A stretch of 64,000 bases of DNA from Nocardioides iriomotensis (GTDB lineage Bacteria; Actinomycetota; Actinomycetes; Propionibacteriales; Nocardioidaceae), in contig NZ_SDPU01000020.1 of NCBI RefSeq assembly GCF_004168035.1, positions 186,001-250,000 on the forward strand, read 5' to 3'. Each line of letters begins with the position of its first letter. Position 1 is the first letter of the stretch. The position numbers and the translations under genes were made by a program. Below the pieces are notes generated by a model. That model was not told the DNA's origin, did no database searches, and worked only from the letters and a program-made list of their open reading frames with translations. Positions 19,476-28,194 of this stretch are shown here, one piece after another.

Positions 19476-20221
19476 GCGCGCCGCGTCGCGGTCGCGCGCT
19501 CGGCCTCGGCCCGACGGTCCCAGCCGTCGGCGACCGGGTTGCGCACCCACACCGTGCCGCCGCCCCCGAGCAACGGGCCGAGCAGCGTGTCGAGCCCGGC
19601 GTCGGCGCACGGGTTGACGTCGGTGAGCAGCCGGCCGGGCAACCGATCGGTCGCGAGCAGGTCCTCCTGCGTGCGTGCCGCGCCGCCCGCCTCCTGCCAG
19701 GCGGCATCGCCGGGCTGCGGCGGGTCGTAGGCGGCGAAGGCGTCCGGCTGCCCGAGCACGACGGCGGAGTAGTCGACCACCCCCGGCGGCAGCGCCTCGG
19801 CGAAGGGCGCTCCGAGCGGGCGCAACGACAGCGCCACGACCGGCGCGCGACCGGCGTCCTCGCCGTACGTCGCGACGCCGTCCGGGCCGCAGACAACCAC
19901 GTCCGCGTCGGTACGGCGGTCGTGGTCGGTCGTGACCGTCAACCCCATCGCCCACGCCGCGCCGAGCCACACCGGCCCGAGCCAGTGGGTGGGCAGGTCG
20001 AGCAGCACGAGACCGCCGCGTTCCAGGCCGAGCTCGTCCTGCAGCAGCCCGGCGGTCTTGGCCACCCAGTTGGCGTAGGTGGTCAGAGACAGCTCGATCC
20101 GCTCACCGGTGGCGTCGTCGTAGAACGTGACGACCGGGCGGCCGGGGTCGGCGCGGAGCTGCTCGGCCAGGGCGTCCGGGAAGGTGGAGGCGGGCACCGG
20201 GTCACCGTAACGGGCTGGCAT
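19472..20221 (-). CDS. TIGR03089 family protein (AMP-binding-like, function unknown)
   Basis: 249 aa from the second ATG (20221), which gives MPARYGDPVPASTFPDALAE; an ATG at 20233 adds four residues and overlaps the divergent gene. The sequence resembles the N-terminal part of AMP-forming acyl-CoA ligases (RIELSLTTYANWVAKTAGLL, LLDLPTHWLGPVWLGAAW) but is far too short for a full enzyme and lacks the adenylation core. A homologue sits beside the LCP gene in mycobacteria (Rv3268, from memory). Role unknown. Confidence 0.75.
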   Translation of the reverse strand: MPARYGDPVPASTFPDALAEQLRADPGRPVVTFYDDATGERIELSLTTYANWVAKTAGLLQDELGLERGGLVLLDLPTHWLGPVWLGAAWAMGLTVTTDHDRRTDADVVVCGPDGVATYGEDAGRAPVVALSLRPLGAPFAEALPPGVVDYSAVVLGQPDAFAAYDPPQPGDAAWQEAGGAARTQEDLLATDRLPGRLLTDVNPCADAGLDTLLGPLLGGGGTVWVRNPVADGWDRRAEAERATATRRA

Positions 20222-20231
20222 GATGCCGCCC

Positions 20232-21317
20232 ATGCCTCACCCCACCCCCGACCCGTCCGTCGCACGTCCTCGTGAGGCGGTCATCGTCGCCGGGGGCTTC
20301 GGGACGCGGCTGCTGCCGCTGACCACGCACCGGCCGAAGCACCTGTTGGAGGTCGGCGGGGTGCCGTTCCTCGCGCACCAGATCAGCCGACTCGCGGCGG
20401 CGGGCGTCGAGCACGTCGTGCTGGCGACGTCGTACCGCGCCGACCTGTTCGAGCCCGTGCTCGGCGACGGCAGCGCCTGGGGGATCAGGCTCAGCTACGT
20501 GCAGGAGCAGGAACCGCTCGGCACCGGCGGCGCGATCCGCAACGTCGCCGACGCACTCACCGACGACCCGGACGCGGCGATCGTCGTGCTCAACGGCGAC
20601 GTGCTGTCCGGGCACCGCCTCGACAAGCAGCTCGCCGACTTCGAGACCCCGCGCGACGGCCGGCCGGTCGACGTCTCGCTGCACCTCGTCGAGGTCGAGG
20701 ACGCCCGCCCGTTCGGGTGCGTGCCGACCGACGCGGCCGGACGCGTCACCGGCTTCCACGAGAAGTCCGAGAACCCCGTCACCCGCCAGGTCAACGCCGG
20801 CTGCTACGTCTTCCGCCGCCGCGTCGTCGACACGATCCCCGCCGGCACCGTCGTCTCCGTCGAGCGCGAGACCTTCCCCGACCTGGTCGCCGAGGGCGCG
20901 CTCGTCGTCGGCTACGTCGAGAACGCCTACTGGCGTGACGTCGGCACCCCGGAGGCGCTGGTCGCCGCGTCGCGCGACCTCGTGCTGGGCCTCGCGCCGA
21001 GCCCGGCCGTCGACGCCGAGCCGACGGCCGCGCACATCGACGAGACCGCGAAGGTCGAGGAGGACGCCGTCGTCAACGGCGGCAGCGTCGTCGCCGCGGG
21101 CGCGCAGGTCGGGGCCGGCGCGGTGGTCAACGGCACCGTGCTCATGGCCGACGTGGTCGTCGGACGCGGTGCGGAGCTGCTCGACTGCGTGGTCGGGCCG
21201 GGTGCCCGCATCGGTGCGGGCGTCGCGCTGGAGCGGGTCACGGTCGGCGACGGTGCCACCGTCGAGGTGGCGGTCGAGCCGGGCTCGCGCGTGGACTGCG
21301 AGGTCCAGCCCCTCTAG
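20232..21317 (+). CDS. manB: mannose-1-phosphate guanylyltransferase / NDP-sugar pyrophosphorylase
   Basis: 361 aa. Of three nearby ATGs, 20232 is preferred: a CATGAT hexamer ends 7 nt upstream, fitting the leaderless pattern. The nucleotidyltransferase domain (about 15-255) has the signature VAGGFGTRLLPLTTHRPKHL, LGTGGAIRNVADAL and ALVVGYVENAYWRDVGTPEA. The C-terminal 90 residues are hexapeptide left-handed beta-helix repeats (VVNGGSVVAAGAQVGAGAVV). The predicted product is GDP-mannose. The position matches mycobacterial manB/manC (Rv3264c, from memory), and the phosphomannomutase that would supply its substrate lies at 30907. Confidence 0.88.
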   Translation: MPHPTPDPSVARPREAVIVAGGFGTRLLPLTTHRPKHLLEVGGVPFLAHQISRLAAAGVEHVVLATSYRADLFEPVLGDGSAWGIRLSYVQEQEPLGTGGAIRNVADALTDDPDAAIVVLNGDVLSGHRLDKQLADFETPRDGRPVDVSLHLVEVEDARPFGCVPTDAAGRVTGFHEKSENPVTRQVNAGCYVFRRRVVDTIPAGTVVSVERETFPDLVAEGALVVGYVENAYWRDVGTPEALVAASRDLVLGLAPSPAVDAEPTAAHIDETAKVEEDAVVNGGSVVAAGAQVGAGAVVNGTVLMADVVVGRGAELLDCVVGPGARIGAGVALERVTVGDGATVEVAVEPGSRVDCEVQPL

Positions 21318-21784
21318 CTCCCGAGCATCCCGCCGAGCCACTCGCCACCGCCGAGCACGGCGAGGAACCGCACCCACCGGCCGAAAAGCCCGAGCGAGAC
21401 AAACAGCCAGAGGTTCATCTTCAGCTGACCCGCGAGCACCGACAGGATCGCGAAGGGCGGCACCCCGACCGCCGCCGACACGAGGGTGAGCAGGCCGGTG
21501 AGCACCGGCCGGTCGTGCACGCGGGAACGCCACAGCTCGAGGCGGGCGGCGCTCTTCGGCTGCTCCACCTTGCGCCGGACCCAGCCCCAGTGGAGCGAGT
21601 TCGCGCCGAGGTAGTACCAGATCAGCTTGCCGGCCATCTGGCCGATCGCGGCCACGAGCGCGAGCGCCCACATCTCGTCGACGCCGGCCACGGCGGAGCG
21701 GACCGCGAGCAGGGTCTCGATGTTGACGACCGGGAAGAGCGCGGACAGGAAGCCCACGCCGGCCACGGCCAGCAGGTCACGCAC
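21314..21784 (-). CDS. VTT/DedA-like (YqaA group) membrane protein
   Basis: 156 aa from ATG 21784. Hydrophobic segments lie near residues 2-20, 38-60, 95-122 and 128-150; ALFPVVNIETLLAV and VPPFAILSVLAGQLKMNLWLF are typical of SNARE-associated/VTT proteins, a family that includes lipid scramblases and flippases. Its stop shares the CTAG at 21314-21317 with the convergent manB stop. The gene lies 63 bp behind the DUF3105 gene on the same strand, so it may close that operon. Confidence 0.8.
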   Translation of the reverse strand: MRDLLAVAGVGFLSALFPVVNIETLLAVRSAVAGVDEMWALALVAAIGQMAGKLIWYYLGANSLHWGWVRRKVEQPKSAARLELWRSRVHDRPVLTGLLTLVSAAVGVPPFAILSVLAGQLKMNLWLFVSLGLFGRWVRFLAVLGGGEWLGGMLGS

Positions 21785-21847
21785 GGCCCACCCCTTCCGT
21801 GGATCCGTGAGCCGCGTGGCCCGCGCGGGCGGCTGCCCGCGCGGGGG

Positions 21848-22570
21848 TCACATCGCGTTGGGCTCGGGCGAGTCGGTGTAGGGGTAGTCCTCGACGAACT
21901 TCGCCACGACCTCGCCGCTCGGCTTGCCGCAGTACTGCCAGACACCCTCCTGCTTGGACAGGTCGGACGGGTCGGCGTACCAGTGCGTCAGCGCGACGTG
22001 CGCGCCGTCCGGGAAGGCCTTGCCGTCCTCCTCGGTCCACGGCAGGGCGATGAACTTGTCGGTGAGGTCGTTGCCCTCGAACTTGCTGGCGATCGCCTTG
22101 ACCGCGGCAAGCTGGTCGGCGTTCTTGGCGACGGTCTCGTCGTACCAGAGCAGGTTGTAGCCGTGCTCGAGGTTGTGCACGTAGTAGGGCAGGTCGTCGC
22201 GCTCGGAGGGCGCGTAGAACTTGCGGTCGAAGCCCGCGGGCTGCGGGTAGTGCGGGCCGAACGCCGGCGGCGCGTCCTGGTACGGGATCGGAGTACCGAC
22301 GTCCTTGTGGTCGCTGCTGCCCGACGCATCCTTCTTGACGATGTCCTGGCAGGCGGCCTGGCTCGCGGAGACGCCGAGCGTCTCGAGGTCGCCGGCCTGC
22401 GCCTGGTTCTGCTTGATCAGCGGGTAGGCGCCGAGGCCCACGATGACGAGGGCGACGACAGCGCAGGCGATGAAGATGGTGCGGGTGCGGCGCTTCTCGG
22501 CGCGCTGCTGCTGCTTACGCATCTCCTCGACGACGGCGCGGCGGTCCTTGTCCTTGGTGCTCTTCGCCAT
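21848..22570 (-). CDS. DUF3105 membrane-anchored protein
   Basis: 240 aa from ATG 22570 (MAKSTKDKDRRAVVEEMRKQ). A second in-frame ATG at 22624 overlaps the cofE stop and would add 18 residues; neither has a good ribosome site. A charged N-terminus precedes one membrane helix (about 30-50). The extracellular DUF3105 domain has YQDAPPAFGPHYPQPAGF and the His-rich YYVHNLEHGYNLLWYDE, which could bind metal. Function unknown. It follows the F420 genes on the same strand. Confidence 0.82.
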   Translation of the reverse strand: MAKSTKDKDRRAVVEEMRKQQQRAEKRRTRTIFIACAVVALVIVGLGAYPLIKQNQAQAGDLETLGVSASQAACQDIVKKDASGSSDHKDVGTPIPYQDAPPAFGPHYPQPAGFDRKFYAPSERDDLPYYVHNLEHGYNLLWYDETVAKNADQLAAVKAIASKFEGNDLTDKFIALPWTEEDGKAFPDGAHVALTHWYADPSDLSKQEGVWQYCGKPSGEVVAKFVEDYPYTDSPEPNAM

Positions 22571-22616
22571 GGGGGTCTCTCGGCTCAGTTCTCTCTCGGG
22601 GCTGCTCGGATCGTGG

Positions 22617-23621
22617 TCAGCCATCGGCTGCGGCGGGTGCCGCGGACGGGGCGAAGTCTACAAAGTCGGCCCCAGCGGACCGGACGACCCAGCCGAGGCC
22701 GTACGCCGCGACAGCGAGCCGGGCCTCGAGCCGGCCCAGCGCGCGCGGGTCGTCGTGGGGGAGGGGCACGTGCAGGCCACCCGCGACCGGCGAGACCGTC
22801 GTGCCGGCGATGCCGCCGAGCCGGCCGGCGACGAGGTCGGCGGCGGCCGGGGCACCCACGCCGCGCAACGCCGCCGGGTCCGCGTCGACGGCCGCCTGCA
22901 CCGCGTCGCGGGCGCCCAGGCCGAACATGTCCGTCGCCTCGGGCCGGACGAGCGCGCGGGCCCCCGGGCCGTGCGAGCCGGCGGGCAGGACGCGCGGCGC
23001 GAGCCCGCGCAGGACCGCCGCCGGGCGCCGCGCCAGCTTGCCCTTGACCAGGTCGCCGGCCGCGGCGATCTCGTCGGCGACGGCGGGGGCGGTGACGGCG
23101 AGCGGGTTGCCGTAGTCGTCCGTCTTCCCGGCGTGGTCGTCGAGGACGTCGAGCCCGGCCGCGCCGATCGCGATGTCGGTCTGTCCTTCGCGCCAGGCAC
23201 GGCCGGCCGTGTCGGTGACCACCACAGCGACGTTGACGCCGACGAGGTGCAGCAGCGCCTCGCGCAGCCGGACCGCCGACGCGTCGGGGTCGACCGGCAA
23301 CGACAGCACGCTGCCCACGGCGACGTTGGACGCGTCGACGCCGGCGCCGGCGAGCACGAGACCGTGGGCGGTGCGCACGATGCGCGTGCCGCCGCGGGTG
23401 GCGACGACGCGGTCGGTCTCCGCCATGACCACGGTGTCCCTGTCGTCGTACCGGACGCGGCCCTCGGCCTTGCTCACCACCTTGCTGGTGACCACGAGGA
23501 CGTCGCCGTCGCGCAGCGGCTCGTCGCGCAGGGCGTCGACGAGGAGGACGGCGAGGTCGTCGCCCTCGACCACCTCGCCGATGCCGGTCACCGGCAGCAG
23601 GACGACGGCCCCGCCGCTCAC
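22617..23621 (-). CDS. cofE: coenzyme F420-0:L-glutamate ligase
   Basis: 334 aa from GTG 23621, overlapping the cofD stop as GTGA. The CofE fold is recognised from [73 protein letters not shown] and [15 protein letters not shown]. The enzyme adds gamma-linked glutamates to F420-0 using GTP. Mycobacterial FbiB has an additional nitroreductase domain of about 200 aa; here only about 85 residues follow the ligase and no flavin-binding motif is evident, so the dehydro-F420 reduction step may be done by another protein. Confidence 0.93.
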   Translation of the reverse strand: MSGGAVVLLPVTGIGEVVEGDDLAVLLVDALRDEPLRDGDVLVVTSKVVSKAEGRVRYDDRDTVVMAETDRVVATRGGTRIVRTAHGLVLAGAGVDASNVAVGSVLSLPVDPDASAVRLREALLHLVGVNVAVVVTDTAGRAWREGQTDIAIGAAGLDVLDDHAGKTDDYGNPLAVTAPAVADEIAAAGDLVKGKLARRPAAVLRGLAPRVLPAGSHGPGARALVRPEATDMFGLGARDAVQAAVDADPAALRGVGAPAAADLVAGRLGGIAGTTVSPVAGGLHVPLPHDDPRALGRLEARLAVAAYGLGWVVRSAGADFVDFAPSAAPAAADG

Positions 23622-24622
23622 CGGCCCACCAGCTCCAGCGCGGCGGCGGCCATCGCGGCGGTCGCGTCGTGGTCGGTCATCATCAGCGGTACGGCGCGGC
23701 ACGGGATGCCGGCCGCCTCGATGCGGGCGACGTCCCCGGCGTCGCGCTCGTCGACCAGCCAGCCGTCGAGGAGCCCGCCGTCTCGGCGGCTGCCGTAGTG
23801 CTCGGCGACGCCGGCGGCGCTCACCTCGATGCCGAGGCCGGTGAGCAGCTGGGCCGCCATGCCGCGCACGTGGGCGCCGGCGACGATGGGGGAGAGGCCG
23901 ACGACCGGTGCCGGGGTCGCCGCCAGGGCATCGCGGATCTCGCGGACGCCGACGATCGTGCCGATCGACACGACCGGGTTCGACGGCGGCAGCACGACGA
24001 CGTCGGCCGCCGTGATCGCGTCGACCACCCCGGGCGCAGCCGTCGCGGCGTCGAGGCCGACCGGGACCACGGCGCGGGCGGGCACCTGGGCGCCGAGCCG
24101 GATCCAGTACTCCTGGAAGTGGATCGCCCGCTGCCCCGACGGCTCGTCGGCGTCGTCGACCACGATGTGCGTCTCGACCCGGTCGTCGGACATCGGCAGC
24201 AGCTCGACGCCGGGCTGCCAGCGTCGGCAGAGCGCGCGGGTCACGTCGGACAGCGGGTACCCAGCGTCGAGCATCTGGGTGCGCACCAGGTGCGTGGCCA
24301 GGTCGCGGTCACCCAGCCCGAACCAGGTCGGCTCGACGCCGTACGCCGCGAGCTCCTCCTTGGCGTGCCAGGTCTCGTCAGTGCGACCCCAGCCGCGGGC
24401 GGTGTCGATGCCGCCGCCGAGCGTGTACATCACGGTGTCGAGGTCGGGGCAGACCTTGAGCCCGTGCAGCCAGATGTCGTCGGCCGTGTTGGCGACCACG
24501 GTCACCGTGGCGGCCGGGTCACGGGCGGCCAGGTGCTGCAGCAGCCCCTGCATGAACCGGGCTCCGCCGACCCCTCCGGACAGCACGGTGACGCGGGTGC
24601 CGGTCGGCGCGTCGTGCGGCAT
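23618..24622 (-). CDS. cofD: 2-phospho-L-lactate/PEP guanylyl-adduct transferase (F420 biosynthesis)
   Basis: 334 aa from ATG 24622 with a strong AAAGGAGAT ribosome site. Signature [18 protein letters not shown], then [19 protein letters not shown] and [16 protein letters not shown]. CofD/FbiA transfers the phospho-lactyl or enolpyruvyl group from its GDP adduct to the deazaflavin FO, giving F420-0 or dehydro-F420-0. It is coupled to cofE by a GTGA overlap. It is divergent from whiB2, as in mycobacteria (Rv3261/Rv3260c, from memory). Confidence 0.95.
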   Translation of the reverse strand: MPHDAPTGTRVTVLSGGVGGARFMQGLLQHLAARDPAATVTVVANTADDIWLHGLKVCPDLDTVMYTLGGGIDTARGWGRTDETWHAKEELAAYGVEPTWFGLGDRDLATHLVRTQMLDAGYPLSDVTRALCRRWQPGVELLPMSDDRVETHIVVDDADEPSGQRAIHFQEYWIRLGAQVPARAVVPVGLDAATAAPGVVDAITAADVVVLPPSNPVVSIGTIVGVREIRDALAATPAPVVGLSPIVAGAHVRGMAAQLLTGLGIEVSAAGVAEHYGSRRDGGLLDGWLVDERDAGDVARIEAAGIPCRAVPLMMTDHDATAAMAAAALELVGR

Positions 24623-24787
24623 GGATCTCCTTTGGCAGAAGGGGCACAGGAAGCGCCATGGCCCGTTCGGGTCACCGCTGGTCTCCGAACGTGCCTATAG
24701 CAGACCGCGGCTTGACTTCCCTGGTACGACAGACGTGTAATTCCCACAGTGTTGTTTGTTCCCGGGACGCCCGGGTACCACCGGCAC

Positions 24788-24793
24788 TAGCGT
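24788..24793 (+). promoter_or_regulatory. -10 element TAGCGT of the whiB2 promoter
   Basis: It predicts a start near 24800 and a 5' leader of about 130 nt. A palindrome CCCGGG-ACG-CCCGGG lies just upstream at 24761-24775. A second possible promoter, TTGACT (24712-24717) and TGTAAT (24736-24741) with 18-bp spacing, lies further upstream. Confidence 0.45.
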
Positions 24794-24799
24794 GGCGAC

Positions 24800-24928
24800 A
24801 CGAGAGGCACAAGGCATCGGGAGCTGGGCCTTCGGGCCCGGAGTTCACGGGATTTCTCCCGACGTCATTGTCGACGGGTGAGTGGAGCGGGACCCCACCG
24901 GGGTCCACGGGTCGAAAGGGCGAGAATC
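24800..24928 (+). promoter_or_regulatory. structured 5' leader of whiB2
   Basis: Hairpins visible: GGGCC-TTCG-GGCCC at about 24827-24840, nested in a CGGGA...TCCCG outer pair; CGAC...GTCG near 24861-24874; and the perfect GGACCCC-ACC-GGGGTCC at 24890-24906, ending 8 nt before the GAAAGGG ribosome site. This could control translation or read-through; it is not assigned to a known class. Confidence 0.45.
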
Positions 24929-25183
24929 GTGCGAGAACTGTTTCTCCTCGATGGAAGCGCCGAGGAGCTGGGTTGGCAGGAGCGCGCACTGTGCGCGCAG
25001 ACGGACCCCGAGGCGTTCTTCCCCGAGAAGGGTGGATCGACGCGGGAGGCCAAGCGGGTGTGTCTGACCTGTGACGTGCGGGCGGAGTGCTTGGAGTACG
25101 CACTCGGTCACGACGAGCGGTTCGGCATCTGGGGCGGCCTCTCCGAGCGGGAGCGCCGGAAGCTGAAGAAGCGCGCGGTCTGA
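24929..25183 (+). CDS. whiB2: WhiB-family iron-sulfur regulator (WhiB2/WhiB type)
   Basis: 84 aa from GTG 24929, with GAAAGGG 8 nt upstream; this gives the usual size. Four cysteines typical of the 4Fe-4S cluster are in LCAQTDPEAFFPEKGG and VCLTCDVRAECLEYAL, followed by the turn GIWGGLSERERRKLKKRAV. The sequence matches Streptomyces WhiB / mycobacterial WhiB2, an essential regulator of septation and sporulation that works with WhiA. The position beside cofD and upstream of wall glycosylation genes is the conserved one. Confidence 0.95.
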   Translation: MRELFLLDGSAEELGWQERALCAQTDPEAFFPEKGGSTREAKRVCLTCDVRAECLEYALGHDERFGIWGGLSERERRKLKKRAV

Positions 25184-25300
25184 ACCGGACCGCGTCGCCG
25201 GTCCGGATCGGTCCGCCCGGCTGAGGCGCCGCACCCGGCGTCGCAGCCGGTGTGGCCGATCTGACGGGCCGACGATTCTCGGTTGCCCGGGCGCACCCCC

Positions 25301-25306
25301 TAGGGT
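25301..25306 (+). promoter_or_regulatory. -10 element TAGGGT, leaderless
   Basis: It ends 8 nt before the GTG at 25315, supporting that start over longer in-frame extensions. Confidence 0.55.
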
Positions 25307-25314
25307 TGAGCGCC

Positions 25315-28194
25315 GTGACGACCCCGGTTGACCCTGCAACGAGCACGTCGGTGACGGTGCTCGTGGTCAGCCACGACGGGTCGCGCTGGCTCGAGACCGT
25401 GCTCGACGCGGTCGCCGCGCAGACCCACCGCCCTGACGGCGTCCTGGCCGTCGACACCGGCAGCACCGACGGGTGCGTCGACCTCCTCCACCGCCGGCTC
25501 GGCAACGACGGCTTCGTCACCGCGCCGGCCCACGTCTCGTACGGCGCCGCCGTCGCGCGTGGTCTGGAGGCCCTCCCGCAGCCCGGGCCGGGCGAGGACG
25601 CCTGGATCTGGCTGCTGCACGACGACAGCGCCCCGGCCCCCGACGCGCTCGAGCAGCTGCTCGCGAAGGCCGCCGACCAGCCGAGCGTCGACGTGCTCGG
25701 TCCCAAGCTGCGCGAGTGGCCGTCGCTGCGCCGGCTGCTGGAGGTCGGCGTCACGATCAGTGGCACGGGACGGCGCGAGACCGGTCTCGAGCGCGGCGAG
25801 TACGACCAGGGCCAGCACGACCGCCAGCGCGACGTGCTCGCCGTCAACACCGCCGGCATGCTGGTCCGCCGCTCGGTGCTGGAGGAGCTCGGCTTCGACG
25901 AGCGGCTGCCGATGTTCGGCAACGACCTCGACTTCGGCTGGCGCGCCGCGCGGGCCGGCCACCGCACGCTCGTCGTGCCCGATGCCGTCGTCTTCCACGT
26001 CGAGGCCGCACACCGCGGCGTGCGCCGCACCGACCTGACCGGCCGGCACTTCCACCGCAACGAGCGGCAGGCCGCGCTCTACACGCTGCTCGCGAACACC
26101 TCAGGCCGCTGGCTGCCGTTCCTGTGGGTGCGGCTGCTGCTCGGGTCGCTGGTGCGCGCACTCGGCTTCCTGCTGGTCCGCTCGCCGGGGGAGGCCCGCG
26201 ACGAGCTGTCCGCCCTGGTCCGCGTGTACTCGCGGCCGTTCCGGATCCTCTCCGCCCGCCGGCAGCGACGGAGGACCGCGACCGTCGGGCACGCCGACGT
26301 GAAGCACCTGCTCGCCCCGCCCTGGCTGCCCTACCGGCACGGGCTCGACTTCCTCTCCGACCTGGCCGCCGCGCTGACCAGCCAGGCCACCGACATGTCC
26401 GCGGCGCGCCGGGCCCGGGTCCGCTCGGCCGAGGCGAGCGAGACCGGGCCGGTCCCCGCCGAGGCGCAGAACCTCCCGGAGGACACCGGCTTCGTGGCCC
26501 GGCTGCTGCGCAGCCCGTTCGCCGGCGTCCTGCTGGTCACCGTCGTCCTGTCCTTCGTCGCCGGCCGCGACCTCCTCGGCGGCGGCGCCCTCGCCGGGGG
26601 CGCCCTGCTGCCCGCTCCCGACGGCGCGGGGGACTGGTGGCGGCTCTACCTCGAGTCCGGCCACGCCATCGGGACCGGTTCGGCGGCTCCCACGGCGCCG
26701 TACGTCCTGCCTCTCGCGATGCTCGGCTCCCTCTTCCTCGGCCACGCCGGCCTGGTCGTCGACCTGCTGTTCCTGCTGGCGGTGCCGCTGTCCCTCGTCG
26801 GCGCGTACCGCCTGGCGCGCCTCCTCACCGACTCGCCGGCCGCCGCGCTGTGGGCGGCGACGTCGTACGCCCTGCTTCCGGTGCTCACCGGCGCCGTGCA
26901 GGAGGGACGGCTCGGCACGGTGGTCGGCACGATCGTGCTGCCGTGGCTGGTGCACGCCGCCTCGTTCCTCGCCCCGTGGTACTCCGCCGACCGTCGGTGG
27001 CGGGCGTCCTGGCGCACCGCGCTGTGGCTGGCCGTGCTCACCGCCTTCGTCCCGCTGGCCATCGTCATCGCACTGCCGCTGGCGGTGCTGGCGTTCGCCG
27101 GGGCCCGCCGCAGCCGCCCCGAGAGCACCGGCGGCTGGCTCCCGGTGGTCGTGCCCCTGCTCGTCTCCCTCGTGCTGCTGCTGCCCTGGACCGCGCTGAC
27201 GTGGGTGCACCAGGGTCCGCAGTCCTGGCTGTTCGAGGCCGGCCTGCCGTCCCCCCGGATCACCGAGCCGCTCACGCCGCTCACCGCGCTGTTCGCCCGG
27301 CCGGGCGGGTCGGCGCCCTGGTGGCTGGGCGTCGGCGTCGTGGTGGCGGCGGTGTTCTCCCTGGCCCGCCCGGACACCCGCCGCCAGGTCCTGCGGTGCT
27401 GGTGGGTCCTCGTCGTCGCCCTCCTCGTCGTGGTGCCGCTCGCCGCGGTGAGCCACCACCTCGAGCGTTCGGTGCAGCCGCAGCCGCTGTGGCTCGGGTT
27501 TCCGCTCGTCGTCGTGCAGGGTGCCGCCATCTGTGCCGCCACCCTGGCCGCCACGGGGATCACGTCGCGGCTGTCGCGGTCGTCGTTCGGCTGGCGGCAG
27601 CCGGTGGGTGCCGTGGTCGTCGTGGTCGCGCTGCTCGCGCCGGTCGCCGGCTTGGTCTGGTGGGGGATCGCCGGTACCGACGGGCCGCTCACCCGTCGCG
27701 AGGCCAACCCGGTCCCGACGTACATGACCGACACCGCCGCCACCGACCCCGCCCGCGGCGTCCTCGTCGTGCAGGGCCGACGGGGGGAGGGCTTCGCGCA
27801 CCTGCTGCTGCGCGGCCCCGGCCTGCGCACCGGTGACGACACCGTGATCCCTCGTGTGGAGGAGCAGGCGGAGCTGACCGACCTCGTCGAGCGCCTCGTC
27901 TCGGCGCCCGAGCCGGAGGACGTCGACGAGCTGGGCCGGCTCGGGATCGGCTCCATCTACGCTCCCGCTCCCGCCGACATCCGGCTGGCCGGGAACCTCG
28001 ACAGCCTCAGCGGCGTGACGCCCGGCAGCGCCGTACGGCCCGGCTCGCGGGCGTGGCTCGTCGACGCGGGCGACGCGGCCACCGCGCCGGCGACCCCCTC
28101 CTCGTCGTACCGGCCGTGGCTGCTCGCCGTCCAGGGTCTCGCGATCCTGGTCGTCGTCGTCCTGGCGGCCCCGAGCAGGCAGGCGAGCCGATGA
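25315..28194 (+). CDS. large membrane-bound glycosyltransferase family 2 protein
   Basis: 959 aa from GTG 25315, leaderless. Residues 1-300 are a GT2 domain: VLVVSHDGSRWLETVLDAVA, VDTGSTDGCVDLL, WIWLLHDDSAPAPDALEQLL and MFGNDLDFGWRAARAGHRT. After a charged linker, from about residue 395 there are ten or more hydrophobic spans with an extracytoplasmic C-terminal part. Similar giant transferases sit beside whiB2 and manB in other actinobacteria. The layout suggests wall or protein glycosylation at the membrane with a lipid-linked donor, but donor and acceptor are unknown. The stop overlaps the next start as ATGA. Confidence 0.85.
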   Translation: MTTPVDPATSTSVTVLVVSHDGSRWLETVLDAVAAQTHRPDGVLAVDTGSTDGCVDLLHRRLGNDGFVTAPAHVSYGAAVARGLEALPQPGPGEDAWIWLLHDDSAPAPDALEQLLAKAADQPSVDVLGPKLREWPSLRRLLEVGVTISGTGRRETGLERGEYDQGQHDRQRDVLAVNTAGMLVRRSVLEELGFDERLPMFGNDLDFGWRAARAGHRTLVVPDAVVFHVEAAHRGVRRTDLTGRHFHRNERQAALYTLLANTSGRWLPFLWVRLLLGSLVRALGFLLVRSPGEARDELSALVRVYSRPFRILSARRQRRRTATVGHADVKHLLAPPWLPYRHGLDFLSDLAAALTSQATDMSAARRARVRSAEASETGPVPAEAQNLPEDTGFVARLLRSPFAGVLLVTVVLSFVAGRDLLGGGALAGGALLPAPDGAGDWWRLYLESGHAIGTGSAAPTAPYVLPLAMLGSLFLGHAGLVVDLLFLLAVPLSLVGAYRLARLLTDSPAAALWAATSYALLPVLTGAVQEGRLGTVVGTIVLPWLVHAASFLAPWYSADRRWRASWRTALWLAVLTAFVPLAIVIALPLAVLAFAGARRSRPESTGGWLPVVVPLLVSLVLLLPWTALTWVHQGPQSWLFEAGLPSPRITEPLTPLTALFARPGGSAPWWLGVGVVVAAVFSLARPDTRRQVLRCWWVLVVALLVVVPLAAVSHHLERSVQPQPLWLGFPLVVVQGAAICAATLAATGITSRLSRSSFGWRQPVGAVVVVVALLAPVAGLVWWGIAGTDGPLTRREANPVPTYMTDTAATDPARGVLVVQGRRGEGFAHLLLRGPGLRTGDDTVIPRVEEQAELTDLVERLVSAPEPEDVDELGRLGIGSIYAPAPADIRLAGNLDSLSGVTPGSAVRPGSRAWLVDAGDAATAPATPSSSYRPWLLAVQGLAILVVVVLAAPSRQASR

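Noticed and set aside
22571-22624. Longer start of the DUF3105 protein at 22624
   Set aside because: Possible by overlap with cofE, but the added residues are unlike the family N-terminus; the shorter start is preferred with moderate confidence.
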